From assembly GCA_016708825.1 (NCBI GenBank), contig JADJEZ010000009.1:62001-126000 (forward strand): 64,000 nt of DNA. Reading direction: 5' to 3'. This DNA comes from Betaproteobacteria bacterium. GTDB taxonomy: Bacteria; Pseudomonadota; Gammaproteobacteria; Burkholderiales; Usitatibacteraceae. Below are positions 62,203-64,000 of the stretch, one piece after another. Below the pieces are notes generated by a model that saw only the letters and a list, made by a program, of their open reading frames with translations, made no database searches and had not been told where the DNA came from. Made by a program: the position numbers and the translations under genes. The first letter of the stretch is position 1; the number at the start of each line of letters is the position of its first letter.

Positions 62203-64000
62203 GTCGTTCCCTCCGTGCGCGGCGTGGGCCTCGTGGCGGTGTGCGCCGCGCTCGAGGCGATCATCTCGCGGTGGTGCGTGGCCTCGCGCTTGAGCTCCTC
62301 GGTGCTGCGCGATTCGCCGAGCTTCCTTTCCATGATGAGCTTGAAGAAGAACGGCACGAAGAAGATCGCGAGGAAGGTGGCCGCGAGCATGCCGCCCATG
62401 ACGCCCGTGCCCACCGAGTGGCGCGAGCCCGCCCCCGCGCCGGTGGAGAAGGCGAGCGGCGCCACGCCCAGGATGAAGGCGAGCGAGGTCATGAGGATGG
62501 GCCGGAAGCGAAGCCGCGAGGCCTCCAGGGCGGAGGCGGAGAACGAGAGCCCCTCGTGGCTCTTGATCACCGCGTACTCCACGATCAGGATCGCGTTCTT
62601 GGCCGCGAGCCCCAGGAGCGTCACCAGGCCGATCTGGAAGTACACGTCGTTGGTCATCCCGCGCAGCCACACCGCGGCCAGCGCCCCGAAGGTTCCGAAG
62701 GGGAGTGCCAGCATCACCGAGAGCGGCAACGACCACTTCTCGTACTGCGCGGCAAGGATGAGGAATGCCATGAGCGCGCCCAGCACGAGCGCGATCGCGG
62801 AAGTGCCGCCGGATCGCTTCTCCTGGAACGACGCACCGCTCCAGTCGAGGGAGAACTCCGGCGGCAGGACTTCCTTCGCGATGCGCTCGATGGCGGCGAT
62901 GGCCTGCCCGGAGCTCACGCCCGGCGCGCCGTTGCCCAGGAGCTTCACGGCGGGCAGGTTGTTGAAGCGCTCGAGGGTGCCGGGGCCCGCGGCGTGCTCG
63001 ATGCGCGCCAGGGCCTTCAGCGGCACCATGGCGCCCTTTTCGCTTCGCACGTGGACGTTGCCCACGTCCTCAGGGCGCTTGCGGAAGGCGGGCTCCGCGG
63101 ACATGAGCACCTGCCAGGTGCGACCGTACTTGTTGAAGTCGTTCACGTAGTAGGTGCCGAGCGTCGCGGAGAGGGTGGCGAAGACCTCGTCGACGTTCAC
63201 GCCCAGCGCCTTCGCCTTCTCGCGGTCCACGTCCACGCGCAGCTGCGGGACGTTCGAGCGCCAGAGCGTGTTCACCTGGGAGAGCTCCGGATCCTGCGAG
63301 GCGCGCGCGAGGAAGGCCTGCGTCACTTCCGACAGGCGCGTGGCCCCCCCGTCGCCGCGGTTCTGGATGTAGAACTCGAAGCCGCCCGCGGTGCCCAGGC
63401 CGAAGATGGCCGGCGGCGGGAAGGCGAGCGCCAAGCCCTCCGTGATGTGCGCGGTCTTGCCGTAGAACTCGCCCACCAGCGCGCCCACGGGCATGGTTCG
63501 TTCGTCCCAGTGCTTCTGCGTGACGAAGATGGTCGCCGCGTTCTCGCGGAAGGTGCCGCCGATGAAGTCGAAGCCCGTGAACGCAATCGCGAATTCGTTG
63601 TACGGATTCGACTTGATGGCCTCCACCACCTGGCCCGCGACCTTGTCCGTGCGCTCGAGCGAGGAGCCGTCCGGCAGCACCACGGCCGCGATGTAGAAGC
63701 CCTGGTCCTCGTCGGGAACGAGCGAGCCGGGTGTCGCGCGCCACAGGCCCGCGGCGATCGCGACCATGCCGATGAAGAGCACGAGCGCGATCCCGCCGCG
63801 GCGGATCATCCACGCGACGCCGTTCTCGTAGCGGTCCGTCGTGCGCGCGAACCAGCGGTTGAAGGCCGAGAAGAAGCGCCCCGGCCGCTTGTGCTCGCGC
63901 TTCATGATCCACACGCACAGGGTCGGCGTGAGGGTGAGTGCGACGATTCCGGAGATCACCACGGCGATCGAGATGGTCACCGCGAACTGCCGGTAGAGTT
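62199..64000 (-). CDS. RND multidrug efflux permease, C-terminal part
   Basis: The last 600 or so residues of an HAE1-type RND pump (AcrB/MexF family). The upstream part is off the right edge; at 64000 the frame reads LYRQFAVTISIAVVISG, a core AcrB motif near residue 440. Seen later: porter domain, GLVTLLGLAAKNAILIVEYA and the PILMTSLAFILGVAPLAFSTGAGAG end. With the OMF gene it makes an efflux operon; the membrane fusion gene is probably upstream. Confidence 0.96.
   Translation of the reverse strand, partial: LYRQFAVTISIAVVISGIVALTLTPTLCVWIMKREHKRPGRFFSAFNRWFARTTDRYENGVAWMIRRGGIALVLFIGMVAIAAGLWRATPGSLVPDEDQGFYIAAVVLPDGSSLERTDKVAGQVVEAIKSNPYNEFAIAFTGFDFIGGTFRENAATIFVTQKHWDERTMPVGALVGEFYGKTAHITEGLALAFPPPAIFGLGTAGGFEFYIQNRGDGGATRLSEVTQAFLARASQDPELSQVNTLWRSNVPQLRVDVDREKAKALGVNVDEVFATLSATLGTYYVNDFNKYGRTWQVLMSAEPAFRKRPEDVGNVHVRSEKGAMVPLKALARIEHAAGPGTLERFNNLPAVKLLGNGAPGVSSGQAIAAIERIAKEVLPPEFSLDWSGASFQEKRSGGTSAIALVLGALMAFLILAAQYEKWSLPLSVMLALPFGTFGALAAVWLRGMTNDVYFQIGLVTLLGLAAKNAILIVEYAVIKSHEGLSFSASALEASRLRFRPILMTSLAFILGVAPLAFSTGAGAGSRHSVGTGVMGGMLAATFLAIFFVPFFFKLIMERKLGESRSTEELKREATHHREMIASSAAHTATRPTPRTEGTT

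Overview
The window is GC-rich chromosomal DNA from what looks like a betaproteobacterium. The main clues are EarP next to an arginine-32 type elongation factor P, a DUF2863 protein, a zeta-class glutathione transferase, DsbB, Kup and the general gene style. No rRNA, tRNA, CRISPR array, prophage or insertion sequence was seen. Genes are tightly packed, with many ATGA or GTGA stop/start overlaps and three tail-to-tail pairs that share a CTAG stop.

Layout. 1-5.6 kb: SDR fragment, DUF6505-like protein, KAS III-type synthase, GST, a TetR-controlled hydrolase/membrane-protein operon, and a divergent LysR gene. 5.6-5.77 kb: a structured intergenic stretch ending in a strong intrinsic terminator, a possible small RNA. 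5.8-7.7 kb: CoA-type Nudix hydrolase, zeta GST, GNAT enzyme. 7.7-13.5 kb (minus strand): an eight-gene metal operon (two HMA chaperones, CopA ATPase, CueR-like regulator, CusF-like protein, methyltransferase, CDF exporter, DUF924) behind a textbook MerR-family promoter. 13.5-21.3 kb (minus): a four-gene operon of a coiled-coil/AsmA-like membrane protein, an ABC exporter, a prolyl-oligopeptidase homologue without its catalytic histidine, and SixA. 21.5-34.4 kb: FecR/DUF6600 protein, MFS transporter, KTSC, DinB, MsrA, a DUF2238-GNAT fusion, ROK kinase, a GGDEF-EAL sensor, DUF454, amidase and a GlcG-like protein. 34.7-43.6 kb: DsbB-PhoD, a papain-like membrane protein, TauE/SDR, a papain-lipase fusion, YajD. 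43.7-50.2 kb: carbonic anhydrase, O-methyltransferase, epimerase, hemolysin III, Kup, a glycine-zipper protein. 49.8-58.5 kb: lipoprotein/zinc-ribbon operon, SRAP, exonuclease-GIY-YIG nuclease, LysR, DUF2237, DUF2863, AraC, esterase. 58.6-64 kb: a DsrC-like protein, efp, earP, and an RND efflux pair that runs off the right edge.

The best-supported regulatory circuits are the CueR-like copper promoter (13431-13461), a TetR operator lying inside its own promoter spacer with a second copy in the next gene (4618-4647 and 3883-3896), and a CRP/FNR-type dyad between the ROK kinase and the GGDEF-EAL gene (28038-28053). Ten single-base frame breaks in eight otherwise intact genes, all between about 21.7 and 49.2 kb and mostly at short homopolymer runs, suggest base-calling errors in the assembly more than real gene decay. 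Affected genes are given as full loci with the break position noted.
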